From the NCBI RefSeq assembly GCF_001730295.1, contig NZ_MIKA01000001.1, positions 1 through 64,000 of the forward strand: 64,000 nucleotides of DNA. The letters run 5' to 3'. A program made the translations under genes and the position numbers. Source of the stretch: Enterococcus plantarum. GTDB lineage: Bacteria > Bacillota > Bacilli > Lactobacillales > Enterococcaceae. The stretch's first letter is position 1. Every line of letters starts with the position of its first letter. Below, one piece after another: positions 17,335 through 27,797 of this stretch. Below the pieces are notes generated by a model that saw only the letters and a list, made by a program, of their open reading frames with translations, was not told the DNA's origin and searched no databases.

Positions 17335-19125
17335 ATGAAGAAAAAAGAAAAAGATGTAAAAAAAAGTAGAATTTTTAGTCTTCTGACTTTATTTATAGCT
17401 CTTATATCAGGAGGAGCCGCTGTTTTCATTTGGTTTTATATCACTATTGATTATCAAGATAACTCTAATCCCTCTTATGATGGTTATCGCGTTTCACCAG
17501 TAAGCTTCGACATGACCGCTACTAAATTTTTTAAAGAGGGTAGCCTCCAGAAAGACAATCATGTAAATCCTGAATTTGAAGACTTAGAGATCAACGCTAA
17601 AATAAAAAACGATGGAGTGAAATACCCGGCAACAAGGCCTATTTTTCGGCTAGTGAATATGGATAATAAACAGACTGTATATCGAGTAAAAGCTGATTTA
17701 TCAAGTGTGAAGCATATAGCAAAAGTTGAATTTCCAGCATTTGGGGAGTTAAACGGATCGAATGATTTACAAGTATACCAAGGGGTTTATTATCCTAAAA
17801 GTAGCACATGGGAATCGGATATTTTAGTAAAAAAACACCAAGAAGCTGGACGTTATCAGATAAAAATCCTAATAACCAAAGAAAATGGAAAAACGGAACT
17901 AGCTGATTTTGGTGAATTTAACGTTGATCAACCAACAATAGAAGCTGAAGTAGATAATGCTCAAATTGGGAAAGGTCAGTTCGATGTAAAGGTGAGAACG
18001 AAAAGCATCGCTGATATCGAAAAAATAAACGTTCCAGTTTGGTCAAAAGAAGATCAAAGTGATAAAAAAATATACGAAGGAATCCGACAAGCTGATAATT
18101 CTTATAAAGTTCACGTTGATTATGAAGACTTTGATTATAGGAATGGACTTTATCACGCAAATGCAGAACTAATTGCTAAGAATGGTTTAAAAGCTAAATG
18201 TGACGCAGGTACAGTAGAAATTGCGCTTAGACGTCCTGTTCGAATTCGGCTTATGCAAGAAACATCTCTTTTTAAAGATAGAAATTTATCAAAAAATGTC
18301 CGACTGTTGCCAGCGAATAGCATGGCCTACGTCAAAGGAATCGTCTTTAACTCTGACAAAAAAGTGTATCGAACGACTGAAGGATACATTTCTGCTGAGA
18401 ATATAGAAATTAGTGAAATGATGGATGATATTCGTTATGTCGCACATCGTGGCAATCACAAGGTGGCACCTGAAAATTCAATCCCTTCTTTTCAGCAATC
18501 GGATAGTTGGGGGATCGAGACAGATATTTGGCTTACTAAAGATAAAAAATGGGTCATCATGCATGACAAGACAGTTGACCGCATGACAAATGGAAAAGGA
18601 AAAATAAGTGATTTAACATTAGATCAAATAAGGGCTTTGCGCATCGATCAAGGATCCAATAAAGAAAAATATTCTCAAGAACAATTAATTATTCCAACAT
18701 TGGAAGAGTTTCTTACAATTATGAGTAGTAAAAAAAGTATTCCGTTTATCGAAATGAAAGCAAAAAATCTTGAACCAAGTGATTACGATGATTTAGCCAA
18801 TATAATTAGTTCATTTGGTATAACGAATAAGGCTATAATCATTTCATTTGATTTTACGAATTTGGTCGAAATGAAAAAGCGTCTTCCTGAAACGCAGGTT
18901 CAGTTTCTAGCGAAAACTTTAGATGAACAAATGATTGATCAGGTTAGCAATCTTGGTGGGAATGCTGGGTTAGCTATTAAGTATGAAAGTGTTTTAGGTC
19001 GAGCAGACTTGATTGCTAAAGCTCAAAGTAAAGGTTTAACCGTTAATTTATGGGGGGTTCCTCAAAGTGAGTTTAAGAAGATGGAAGCATTAGGCATTAA
19101 TAATCTAACTACTGACTATGATTAA
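17335..19125 (+). CDS. Membrane-anchored glycerophosphodiester phosphodiesterase with Bsp-like repeats
   Basis: A 596-residue protein. One membrane segment near the N-terminus (about residues 14-34) is followed by extracellular modules: two segments resembling GBS Bsp-like repeats (about 110-205 and 205-305) and an SH3-like stretch (about 310-360). The C-terminal GDPD domain (about 363-596) has AHRGN, the APENSIPSF motif, ETDIW and MHDKTVDRMTNG, so the catalytic His, Glu, Asp and His are present. GDPDs cut glycerophosphodiesters to glycerol-3-phosphate. Surface location suggests action on lipids or glycerol-phosphate teichoic acid. It is a single-gene unit with GGGGAA before the ATG. Confidence 0.85.
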   Translation: MKKKEKDVKKSRIFSLLTLFIALISGGAAVFIWFYITIDYQDNSNPSYDGYRVSPVSFDMTATKFFKEGSLQKDNHVNPEFEDLEINAKIKNDGVKYPATRPIFRLVNMDNKQTVYRVKADLSSVKHIAKVEFPAFGELNGSNDLQVYQGVYYPKSSTWESDILVKKHQEAGRYQIKILITKENGKTELADFGEFNVDQPTIEAEVDNAQIGKGQFDVKVRTKSIADIEKINVPVWSKEDQSDKKIYEGIRQADNSYKVHVDYEDFDYRNGLYHANAELIAKNGLKAKCDAGTVEIALRRPVRIRLMQETSLFKDRNLSKNVRLLPANSMAYVKGIVFNSDKKVYRTTEGYISAENIEISEMMDDIRYVAHRGNHKVAPENSIPSFQQSDSWGIETDIWLTKDKKWVIMHDKTVDRMTNGKGKISDLTLDQIRALRIDQGSNKEKYSQEQLIIPTLEEFLTIMSSKKSIPFIEMKAKNLEPSDYDDLANIISSFGITNKAIIISFDFTNLVEMKKRLPETQVQFLAKTLDEQMIDQVSNLGGNAGLAIKYESVLGRADLIAKAQSKGLTVNLWGVPQSEFKKMEALGINNLTTDYD

Positions 19126-19227
19126 GCTGTTTTTTTGAAAGGAATAATGTTATCAATGATTTAGAATGGTGCATACTCTTTATTCTGTCATATAGGATAT
19201 GGGAAAAATACGGAAATGAATAAAAGT

Positions 19228-19283
19228 AAATTTGAAGGATGCTCTTTCTCTCAAGTCGAAAGAAGGAGTACTTCTTCAAATTT
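19228..19283. repeat. Inverted repeat (hairpin 1) in the gdpD-hemW gap
   Basis: AAATTTGAAG pairs perfectly with CTTCAAATTT, and inside it CTCTTTCT pairs with AGAAGGAG. It lies in a 614-base stretch that has no recognisable gene. Confidence 0.55.
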
Positions 19284-19348
19284 GCTTCTAGTAAACGTTA
19301 TTAAAAAATGTGAATTGGCAAGTACAAAGAGCATTTATAGGTTAAAAG

Positions 19349-19407
19349 TAGAAATAAAACATAAACAAGTTCGGAGAGAAAATTTCTTGGACTTGTTTTT
19401 ATTTCTA
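19349..19407. repeat. Inverted repeat (hairpin 2) in the gdpD-hemW gap
   Basis: TAGAAAT and AAACAAGT pair with ACTTGTTT and ATTTCTA. The remainder of 19126-19739 shows only a likely hemW promoter (TATAAT at about 19695). Confidence 0.5.
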
Positions 19408-19739
19408 AACAGGATAATTCCCGATTCTCATTTTATTCAGAGTTTTATTTACAGCGAGAAAGAGTTTTTTACTAGCTCGTAGTTAAGCAAGAAAGCGATA
19501 TGATTTAGTCTGTTCAACCATTCGTTAGTTGGTCATTATAGAAGCTTAAAAATATTCAAGAGAGTAAACTAGACAATTTTAGTAGGGGATATGTTAAGAT
19601 AAGAGACGTGTCCCAAATGAATTACAAGTTTTGGAACAAATAAGTTGATACAATGAAATCTTAAAATAGAAGTGAAATACTTTGGTAAGCTTCCTATAAT
19701 AAAATCTGTAGCAACTTCGTTTAAACTGGAGGAAGAAAA

Positions 19740-20891
19740 TTGAAAAACGATAAAACATCAGCCTATATACATATCCCTTTTTGTGAGCACATTTGTTACT
19801 ACTGCGACTTTAATAAAGTCTTTTTAGAAGGGCAGCCAGTAGATGAATATATCCAAAGTCTTTTGACAGAAATTCGTTTGACAAAAGAGCAGTATCCAAG
19901 CAAAGATACAGAGACAATATATATCGGAGGGGGCACGCCTACTTCGCTTTCAGCCAAGCAATTAGCTGTTCTGTTAAAAGGGGTACGCGAGTTATTGCCG
20001 TTTGATGATAAAAACGAATTTACAGTAGAAGCGAATCCAGGCGATCTAACGCAAGAGAAACTACAAGTAATGAAAGAATATGGTGTAAATCGCTTATCTA
20101 TGGGTGTTCAGACATTCGACAACCAATTATTAAAAAAAATTGGACGCAAACATACGGCAGAAGATGTCTATGAAACGATGAAATTCTTAGAAAAAGAAGA
20201 TTTCCTAAATGTTAGTATCGATTTGATTTATGCTTTGCCTGGTCAAACGATGGAGGGGTTTAGAGATACACTGAAACGTGCGATTGAACTTGATTTACCG
20301 CATTACTCTTTATATTCGTTGATTTTAGAAAACAAAACAATGTTTATGAACTGGGTACGTCAAGGTCGATTACAATTGCCAGATCAAGAAGTTGAAGCGT
20401 TAATGTTTGAGGAAACAATTAGTGCAATGGAAAAGGCTGGACGTCACCAATATGAGGTTAGTAACTTCGCGCTAAAAGGGCAAGAAAGTCAACATAATTT
20501 GGTTTATTGGAACAACGATCACTATTATGGATTTGGCGCCGGTGCGAGTGGTTATTTAGGACATACTCGATATCGAAATCATGGTCCGATTCAACATTAT
20601 CTAAACCCTTTAAGAGATAACCAATTACCAACTGTTGAAACAGAGATTTTGACCGTCAATAATCAAATGGAAGAAGAACTCTTTCTTGGGTTAAGGAAGA
20701 TGGGTGGTGTTTCGAAAAAACGATTCGAAGAGAAGTTCAATTTACCGTTAAATCAGGTATACAGAGAAACAATCCCGAACTTGATTCAAAAAGGATTGAT
20801 AAGCGAAAATGAAACACATATCCAACTTACTGAACAAGGTCTTTTTGTTGGGAATGATGTTTTTGAAGCATTTCTTATTGACCAAGAATAA
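19740..20891 (+). CDS. hemW: HemW-like radical SAM heme chaperone
   Basis: A 383-residue radical SAM protein formerly annotated as oxygen-independent coproporphyrinogen oxidase. The 4Fe-4S site is CEHICYYC (Cys 15, 19, 22), followed by IYIGGGTPTSL and the SMGVQTFD motif. The C-terminal HemN-like domain has NLVYWNNDHYYGFGAGASGY. The CxxxCxxC form without a fourth Cys fits HemW, a heme-delivery chaperone, better than true HemN. The start is TTG behind CTGGAGGAAG. It directly precedes the heat-shock operon. Confidence 0.88.
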   Translation: MKNDKTSAYIHIPFCEHICYYCDFNKVFLEGQPVDEYIQSLLTEIRLTKEQYPSKDTETIYIGGGTPTSLSAKQLAVLLKGVRELLPFDDKNEFTVEANPGDLTQEKLQVMKEYGVNRLSMGVQTFDNQLLKKIGRKHTAEDVYETMKFLEKEDFLNVSIDLIYALPGQTMEGFRDTLKRAIELDLPHYSLYSLILENKTMFMNWVRQGRLQLPDQEVEALMFEETISAMEKAGRHQYEVSNFALKGQESQHNLVYWNNDHYYGFGAGASGYLGHTRYRNHGPIQHYLNPLRDNQLPTVETEILTVNNQMEEELFLGLRKMGGVSKKRFEEKFNLPLNQVYRETIPNLIQKGLISENETHIQLTEQGLFVGNDVFEAFLIDQE

Positions 20892-20966
20892 ACGTGCACA
20901 GTACAACAATAAGAGTGAGATTGGGAAAGAAGTGTTCAATTCCCACCGTTCACTAGGATTCCGTTA

Positions 20967-21008
20967 GGCTAAGATATGGCTCTTGGGGCTATGTCTTAGC
21001 CTTTTTTT
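20967..21008 (+). terminator. Terminator of hemW
   Basis: GGCTAAGATAT pairs with ATGTCTTAGCC around a short inner GCTC/GGGC stem; seven T follow. Confidence 0.88.
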
Positions 21009-21015
21009 GTACATT

Positions 21016-21042
21016 TTAGCACTCTGATGCAATGAGTGCTAA
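21016..21042 (+). promoter_or_regulatory. CIRCE operator 1
   Basis: TTAGCACTC, nine bases, GAGTGCTAA: a perfect HrcA-binding CIRCE element upstream of the heat-shock promoter. Confidence 0.97.
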
Positions 21043-21059
21043 AAAAGTGAGTTTTTCTC

Positions 21060-21088
21060 TTGACAATTCAAGAAGAACTTGCTATATT
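21060..21088 (+). promoter_or_regulatory. Heat-shock operon promoter
   Basis: TTGACA, 17 bases, TATATT, lying between the two CIRCE elements. Confidence 0.9.
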
Positions 21089-21098
21089 AATAATTGTA

Positions 21099-21125
21099 TT
21101 AGCACTTGAATGTCATGAGTGCTAA
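21099..21125 (+). promoter_or_regulatory. CIRCE operator 2
   Basis: TTAGCACTT, nine bases, GAGTGCTAA; one mismatch to the ideal inverted repeat. It covers the start of transcription and ends 15 bases before hrcA. Confidence 0.96.
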
Positions 21126-21140
21126 TGAAGGGTGGTAATT

Positions 21141-22184
21141 ATGATAACGGAAAGACAAAAGAATATTTTGCGACTTATCATCCAAGAATATACGAATACA
21201 GGTAACCCTGTAGGATCAAAGAAATTAATGGAAGAAGGAATTAAGTCAAGTTCTGCAACGATTCGTAATGATATGAAGGCTCTAGAAGAGAACGGACTAT
21301 TATTGAAGACACATTCGTCTTCTGGCAGGATTCCTTCAATGGATGGTTATCGCTATTATGTGGATCATTTATTGAGTCCAGCTGAAATCGAACGTGATGA
21401 ATTAGAAACGATTCGTCATTCATTTGGGAAAGAATTTCATGAGATCAATGATATTATTGAACAATCAGCTGAAATCCTTTCTGATTTAACAAGCTATACT
21501 GCTTTTTCGTTAGGTCCAGAAGTGAAAGAAAGACGATTGACTGGTTTTCGAATTGTTCCATTAAATGAACGTCAGATCATAGCGATCATAGTGACGGATA
21601 AAGGCAATGTGGAAAGCCAAGTATTTGCGATTCCAGCATCTGTTTCAAGCCAAGACTTGGAAAAGATGACGCAAATCATCAATGATAAATTGGTCGGACA
21701 ACCATTGCTGACGGTCTATCATCGTTTACGCACCGAAATTCCGATGATTTTACATCGCTATTTCCAAACACCTGACGGCATGATGAACCTATTTGATGCG
21801 ATGCTGGGACACGCTTTTGAAGAAAAAGTGTTTGTCAGTGGGCGCATGAACCTATTAGATTTTGGTGTACAAGAAGATATCAATCAACTAAAATCTGTGT
21901 ATTCCTTTATGAAAAATACAGACGCAATCACCCACTTGTTGACGTCTGATGAAGAGACAGATACGCAAATAGCGATCCGTATCGGTTCAGAAATAGGAAA
22001 CGATTTACTTGATAATATGAGCATGATCACTGCGACTTATGAAGTTTCTGGTCACGGTAAGGGAACCATTGCGTTATTAGGCCCTACAAGCATGCCCTAT
22101 TCAAAAATGTTTGGTCTGGTAGATGTATTTCGCCATGAATTAGCTTCAAAACTCGGTGCTTACTACCGTTTTCTTGATGAGTAA
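21141..22184 (+). CDS. hrcA: Heat-inducible transcription repressor HrcA
   Basis: A 347-residue winged-helix repressor that binds CIRCE and is kept active by GroEL. The N-terminal DNA-binding domain has NPVGSKKLMEEG, SSATIRNDM and LLLKTHSSSGRIPSMDGYRYYVDHLL (in parts, residues about 20-75). The GAF-like C-terminal domain ends in GPTSMPYSKMFGLVD. The ATG at 21141 is preceded by GAAGGGTGG. Two CIRCE sites directly upstream show autoregulation of the hrcA-grpE-dnaK-dnaJ operon. Confidence 0.95.
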   Translation: MITERQKNILRLIIQEYTNTGNPVGSKKLMEEGIKSSSATIRNDMKALEENGLLLKTHSSSGRIPSMDGYRYYVDHLLSPAEIERDELETIRHSFGKEFHEINDIIEQSAEILSDLTSYTAFSLGPEVKERRLTGFRIVPLNERQIIAIIVTDKGNVESQVFAIPASVSSQDLEKMTQIINDKLVGQPLLTVYHRLRTEIPMILHRYFQTPDGMMNLFDAMLGHAFEEKVFVSGRMNLLDFGVQEDINQLKSVYSFMKNTDAITHLLTSDEETDTQIAIRIGSEIGNDLLDNMSMITATYEVSGHGKGTIALLGPTSMPYSKMFGLVDVFRHELASKLGAYYRFLDE

Positions 22185-22246
22185 GTGATGAGTTGAAAAT
22201 ATAGAATTCTAATAATTCTACGTAAATGAGAAGGGAAGTTGCCAGA

Positions 22247-22789
22247 GTGAGTAATAAAGAAGAAACGAATGAAGAATTACAAGAGGAACACATGGATGCT
22301 ATCGATGAAACTGGTGTTTCAGAAGAAGAAACAGAAATGACAGAACTTGAAAGTACCAATGCTGAATTATCAGAAATGGAAGACAAGTTTTTAAGAGCTC
22401 GTGCTGAAATTGCCAATATGAGCAATCGTTTCAAAAATGAGCGTGAATTGCTTGTTCGTTATCGTTCACAAGATTTAGGAAAAAAATTGCTACCTTCGAT
22501 CGATAATTTGGAACGTGCGATGGCAATCGAAGTCGATGATGAACAAGGTGCTAGCTTGAAAAAAGGGATCTCAATGGTTCTTGAAGGGTTACAAGCGGCA
22601 TTAAAAGATGAAGGTATCGAAGAAATCCCGACAATGGGTGAAGTGTTTGATCCTAATTTACATCAAGCAGTTCAAACGATTCCAGCAAGTGACGAAGTCC
22701 CTGCTGATACAATCGTCGAAGTGTTACAAAAAGGGTACAAGTTACATGACCGCGTTTTACGAGCAAGCATGGTTGTTGTTGCACAATAA
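22247..22789 (+). CDS. grpE: Nucleotide exchange factor GrpE
   Basis: A 180-residue DnaK cochaperone that releases ADP. An acidic N-terminal tail and long coiled coil (about residues 20-100) precede the C-terminal beta-wing. The conserved NLERA, GEVFDPNLHQAV and GYKLHDRVLRASMVVV motifs are all present. GTG at 22247 is preferred over ATG at 22226 because GAGAAGGGAAG lies eight bases before it. It sits between hrcA and dnaK in the CIRCE-controlled operon. Confidence 0.93.
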   Translation: MSNKEETNEELQEEHMDAIDETGVSEEETEMTELESTNAELSEMEDKFLRARAEIANMSNRFKNERELLVRYRSQDLGKKLLPSIDNLERAMAIEVDDEQGASLKKGISMVLEGLQAALKDEGIEEIPTMGEVFDPNLHQAVQTIPASDEVPADTIVEVLQKGYKLHDRVLRASMVVVAQ

Positions 22790-22810
22790 CAGCAAGCAAT
22801 GGTTGTATAA

Positions 22811-24685
<1,875 letters not shown>

Positions 24686-24704
24686 TCCTTGATCGTTAAC
24701 AAGC

Positions 24705-24739
24705 TGGCAAAGACCAAAGTCATCGCTTTGGTCTTTGCC
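24705..24739 (+). terminator. Hairpin between dnaK and dnaJ
   Basis: GGCAAAGACCAAAG pairs perfectly with CTTTGGTCTTTGCC. The tail is only moderately T-rich, so it could terminate part of the transcripts or protect the dnaK end. A TATGAT box at about 24797 may give dnaJ its own promoter. Confidence 0.65.
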
Positions 24740-24879
24740 TATCTTTATTTATAGGGAAAATTAAGTGAAGCGGTTTTTCTTTTACTTAATATGTGGTATG
24801 ATTACAACGATGTTTTTATACAAATAAGTTGGCGTCGATCCTTTTTTTAATAAATGGAATAATAGTTGGAGGGGAACTA

Positions 24880-26046
24880 ATGGCTACGAAAAGAGATTAT
24901 TATGAAGTCCTAGGTTTAGCAAAAGGCGCTTCAGATGATGAAATAAAAAAAGCTTACCGTAAGCTTTCCAAGCAATACCATCCGGATATCAATAAAGAAG
25001 CGGATGCAGAAGATAAATTCAAAGAAGTTTCTGAAGCATATGAAGTATTGAGCGATCCTCAAAAGAAAGCGGCTTATGATCAATATGGTCACGCAGGGAC
25101 AGATCCAAATTACGGCGGAGGTGCTGGTGGTTTTGGCGGCTTTGGCGGTGGAGGATTCTCTAGCAGCGGTTTTGGTGGATTTGAAGATATTTTCGATTCA
25201 TTCTTTGGTGGCGGATCTCGTAGTGTAGATCCAACTGCGCCAAGACAAGGTGCTGATTTGCAATATACGGTGAATTTGAAGTTTGAAGAAGCTATTTTCG
25301 GCGTGGAAAAGGAAATCAAGTACAATCGTGAAGACAATTGTGCCACTTGTGGTGGAAATGGTGCCAAACCAGGGACACATCCTGAAACGTGTCATAAATG
25401 TCATGGATCAGGTTCCATTAATGTGGAACGTCAAACACCACTTGGCCGTGTAATGAGTCGTCAAACGTGTGATGTTTGTCATGGAACAGGGAAAGAAATC
25501 AAAGAACCGTGTCCAACTTGTCATGGAACAGGACATGAGAAAAAAGCGCACAAAGTGAAAGTCAACGTTCCTGCTGGAGTGGAAGACGGACAACAAATGC
25601 GTTTAGCGAATCAAGGGGAAGCTGGCATGAACGGTGGACCATATGGTGATTTGTATGTAGTATTTAGCGTAGAAGAAAGCGATATTTTTGACCGAGAAGG
25701 CTCAGAAATCTATTATGATTTGCCATTAAGCTTTGTTCAAGCGGCACTTGGTGATGAAATCAAAGTACCAACTGTTCATGGGGATGTAAAATTAAAAATC
25801 CCTGCAGGTACTCAAACTGAAACGAATTTCCGTTTACGAGGCAAGGGCGCACCACGTTTACGTGGCGGAGCTAATGGTGATCAGCACGTGAAAGTTAAAC
25901 TCATCACACCTAAAAACTTAAACGAAGAACAAAAAGAAGCCTTACGCACTTTTGCTAAAGCTGGCGGTCAAACCGTCAGTGAACAGCAAGAAGAAGGGTT
26001 CTTTGATAAGATGAAGGACGCTTTTGGCGGTAAGAAAAAGAAATAA
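24880..26046 (+). CDS. dnaJ: Chaperone protein DnaJ
   Basis: A 388-residue Hsp40 that delivers substrates to DnaK and stimulates its ATPase. The J-domain (1-70) has YHPDINK, i.e. the HPD motif. A Gly/Phe-rich linker follows (about 75-115). The zinc-binding domain has four CxxCxGxG-type repeats ([32 protein letters not shown]). The C-terminal domain has the DLYVVFSV and [13 protein letters not shown] segments. ATG at 24880 follows TTGGAGGGG. It completes the heat-shock operon. Confidence 0.96.
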   Translation: MATKRDYYEVLGLAKGASDDEIKKAYRKLSKQYHPDINKEADAEDKFKEVSEAYEVLSDPQKKAAYDQYGHAGTDPNYGGGAGGFGGFGGGGFSSSGFGGFEDIFDSFFGGGSRSVDPTAPRQGADLQYTVNLKFEEAIFGVEKEIKYNREDNCATCGGNGAKPGTHPETCHKCHGSGSINVERQTPLGRVMSRQTCDVCHGTGKEIKEPCPTCHGTGHEKKAHKVKVNVPAGVEDGQQMRLANQGEAGMNGGPYGDLYVVFSVEESDIFDREGSEIYYDLPLSFVQAALGDEIKVPTVHGDVKLKIPAGTQTETNFRLRGKGAPRLRGGANGDQHVKVKLITPKNLNEEQKEALRTFAKAGGQTVSEQQEEGFFDKMKDAFGGKKKK

Positions 26047-26057
26047 AAATAGTAAAG

Positions 26058-26102
26058 CTACTCAACCTGTACTGAAATCGGTACAAGTTGAGTAGTTTTT
26101 TT
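26058..26102 (+). terminator. Terminator of the heat-shock operon
   Basis: CTACTCAAC-C-TGTAC pairs with GTACA-A-GTTGAGTAG and seven T follow. Confidence 0.92.
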
Positions 26103-26221
26103 GCTAGTCTGATTAGTGGTAAAGTTCGAGTACTGTTCGATACTTTTTTTAATTCGGCTCTAACATGAGATAGATAAAGGCATGCACATTGATCTCCAAA
26201 GTCTAATCTAAAATCCAACCA

Positions 26222-26814
26222 AATGAAGCTTACTTAGCATCTGAATTGGTGATAAGTGCGCCAAGAAATAGTACTGCTGATACAGGGATGGACGTTCTAA
26301 CACGTGCGCTTGAAGCCTATGTTTCGACTAAAACCAACGTGTTTTCTGATACTTTATGTGAGAGAGTTGTTGTTCTTGTATGGCAGGCATGGCTTTTAAT
26401 TTAACCTCTCTTGGTCTCAATCATGGTCTCGCTCATGCTACGGGAGCAAAATTAAACGTTCCTCATGGACGATTGAATGTACTACTATTGAGTGAAGTAA
26501 TTCAATATAATACAGGATGAGATCATTTCAATCACTCTTATAATGAGCAAACTACAGAGAAGTATGCTATTTAGCTAAATTACTTGGCTATGAGAAAGCA
26601 ACGACAAAATTAGGGATTAAGCATTTGATTCGAGCAATAGAGCAGTTGAAAAAACAACTAGCAATACCAAATAGCCTGAAGTAAGCTCGGAGGTTTTTGA
26701 ACAATTCAAACGAGAAATTACCGAAGTCTCTTTGCTTGATGGATGTACCCAAACGAATCCTAGGGTCCCTACAAAAAAGCAGAAATCGAACAAATTTTGG
26801 ACAATGTTAAATAA
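26222..26814 (+). pseudogene. Iron-containing alcohol dehydrogenase remnant (EutG/PduQ-like)
   Basis: Broken reading frames match the C-terminal two thirds of a group III iron alcohol dehydrogenase. Visible pieces are TADTGMDVLTRALEAYVST (near 26275-26330), MAFNLTSLGLNHGLAHATGA (near 26390-26450), PHGRLNVLLLSEVIQYNTG, and a terminal AEIEQILDNVK ending in TAA. In-frame stops, frameshifts and an internal deletion separate them, and the N-terminal coenzyme-binding part is gone. The neighbouring eutS and eutQ remnants indicate that it was the ethanol dehydrogenase of an ethanolamine-utilisation locus. Assignment to EutG, not PduQ, rests on that context. Confidence 0.8.
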
Positions 26815-26876
26815 ATTGAGTTTAATCAATCATATAATGTGACATGTAGATCAGAGAAGAAAAAGAGGTGAGCATA

Positions 26877-27017
26877 TTGACTGAAAAACAACGGATGATT
26901 TAAGAATATGTTCCTGGAAAACAAATAACATTAGCGCATATTATTGCAAATCCTAATCTAGAAATTTATGAAAAATTAGGATTGATGGATGTGGAAACCA
27001 ATGCAATTTGTATCTGA
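26877..27017 (+). pseudogene. eutS: Truncated eutS (microcompartment shell protein) remnant
   Basis: From a TTG behind AAAGAGGTG the frame reads TEKQRMI, a TAA stop, then [17 protein letters not shown] and [12 protein letters not shown]. That is the N-terminal third of the EutS/PduU BMC-domain shell protein. The frame then ends and the sequence runs straight into eutQ, so the rest of the shell protein and everything that normally lies between the two genes is missing. Confidence 0.8.
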
Positions 27018-27420
27018 ACAATTACGCTTAATGGTGGCTACTTTAGCCAATAGTATTCCAATGTTTCAAATGATGAAAGACAGAGATCCGCGCGGTATTT
27101 TGTCTATTAAGCTACCTTTGTGAAATGTGTCAGAAGAAGATTGTTTAGATACAGGAAATCCAGAGCACAAAGTATACTGTAAAGACCTAGTGACTTTAAA
27201 AGAAAGTCCACGTTTAGGCTGTGGTTTGATGGTAATGGACGATACGACCTTTGAATGGCTATTAGAATATGAAGAAGTGGATTATATTATTCAAGGTCGC
27301 TTAGATGTGATTATCGAGGGACGCAGAATTACAGCAGGTAAAGGAAGTCCAATCACGTTCTCCGTTTCTGGACATGCTCGCTTTATTTATGTGACATATC
27401 CTGCAGATTGGCAAAAGTAA
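27001..27420 (+). pseudogene. eutQ: Interrupted eutQ (ethanolamine utilisation acetate kinase/cupin) remnant
   Basis: The frame reads [32 protein letters not shown], then TGA at 27121-27123, and continues through NVSEED, DTGNPEHKVYCKDLVTL, LGCGLMVMDDTTFEW, YIIQGRLDVIIEGRRITAGKG and ends ARFIYVTYPADWQ. This is the EutQ cupin domain. Besides the nonsense codon, the loop after AGKG looks several codons shorter than in family members. A 97-codon piece from a GTG at 27127 stays open but lacks the N-terminal region. It directly abuts the eutS fragment. Confidence 0.82.
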
Positions 27421-27517
27421 TCAGTCAATGAATAAAAATGGTTTTTAAAGTTAGAGGACAGCTGATTTTTTGAACTATTTTTTTGCATTAAAAAAATCCC
27501 GCTTTAAGAAAGGAAGT

Positions 27518-27559
27518 CCTTTAATGGTGATTGACTTTAAAGGGATAACTTTATATAAT
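27518..27559 (+). promoter_or_regulatory. Promoter of the ECF operon with overlapping inverted repeat
   Basis: TTGACT (27531-27536), 17 bases, TATAAT (27554-27559). CCTTTAA (27518-27524) and TTAAAGG (27537-27543) form an inverted repeat around the -35 box and may be an operator. Confidence 0.75.
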
Positions 27560-27567
27560 AAGAGTGG

Positions 27568-27622
27568 TTAAACAACAATGAAGTTGTTTAAAACGAGAGA
27601 TGATTATGTCAATGAAGATATA
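27568..27622 (+). promoter_or_regulatory. Two-hairpin ANTAR-type antiterminator site
   Basis: Hairpin P1 is TTAAACAAC / GTTGTTTAA closing the hexaloop AATGAA (27577-27582). Hairpin P2 is TATGTC / GATATA (one G-U pair) closing the same hexaloop AATGAA (27611-27616). The linker is 13 bases. Tandem hairpins whose six-base loops have A at position 1 and G at position 4 are the signature bound by ANTAR-domain regulators such as EutV. P1 begins within a few bases of the predicted transcription start. Confidence 0.6.
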
Positions 27623-27718
27623 GCAAAAATAAAAAATAGAAAGTGTCTGGAAGGCTCATGAATCTATGTGCGTATATCCTTACTTTTTATAAAGACATCT
27701 TGTATACAAAGGATGTTT

Positions 27719-27797
27719 GCTGTTCTGACATAATAACATTTCGTTATACTAGTTAATTCAGACAGCACACTTATACAAAAGTGACGGCTGTTTTTTT
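27719..27797 (+). terminator. Competing antiterminator and terminator stems of the ECF leader
   Basis: Terminator: ACAGC and CACTT pair with AAGTG and GCTGT, then seven T (27762-27797). Antiterminator: GCTGTTCTGA (27719-27728) pairs with TCAGACAGC (27758-27766), with an inner ATAAC/GTTAT stem. Both need ACAGC at 27762-27766, so they exclude each other. The region 27623-27718 between them and the tandem hairpins has no recognised aptamer. Confidence 0.6.

Noticed and set aside
19216-19482. An 88-codon plus-strand frame in the gdpD-hemW gap
   Set aside because: It runs through both inverted repeats, lacks a ribosome-binding site and has no family-like composition.
27121-27123. TGA read as an amino acid (recoding), since two genes here have single in-frame TGA codons
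   Set aside because: All intact genes use TGA normally as a stop (for example rnhC and the LCP gene), and the eutQ copy lies among other decayed genes.
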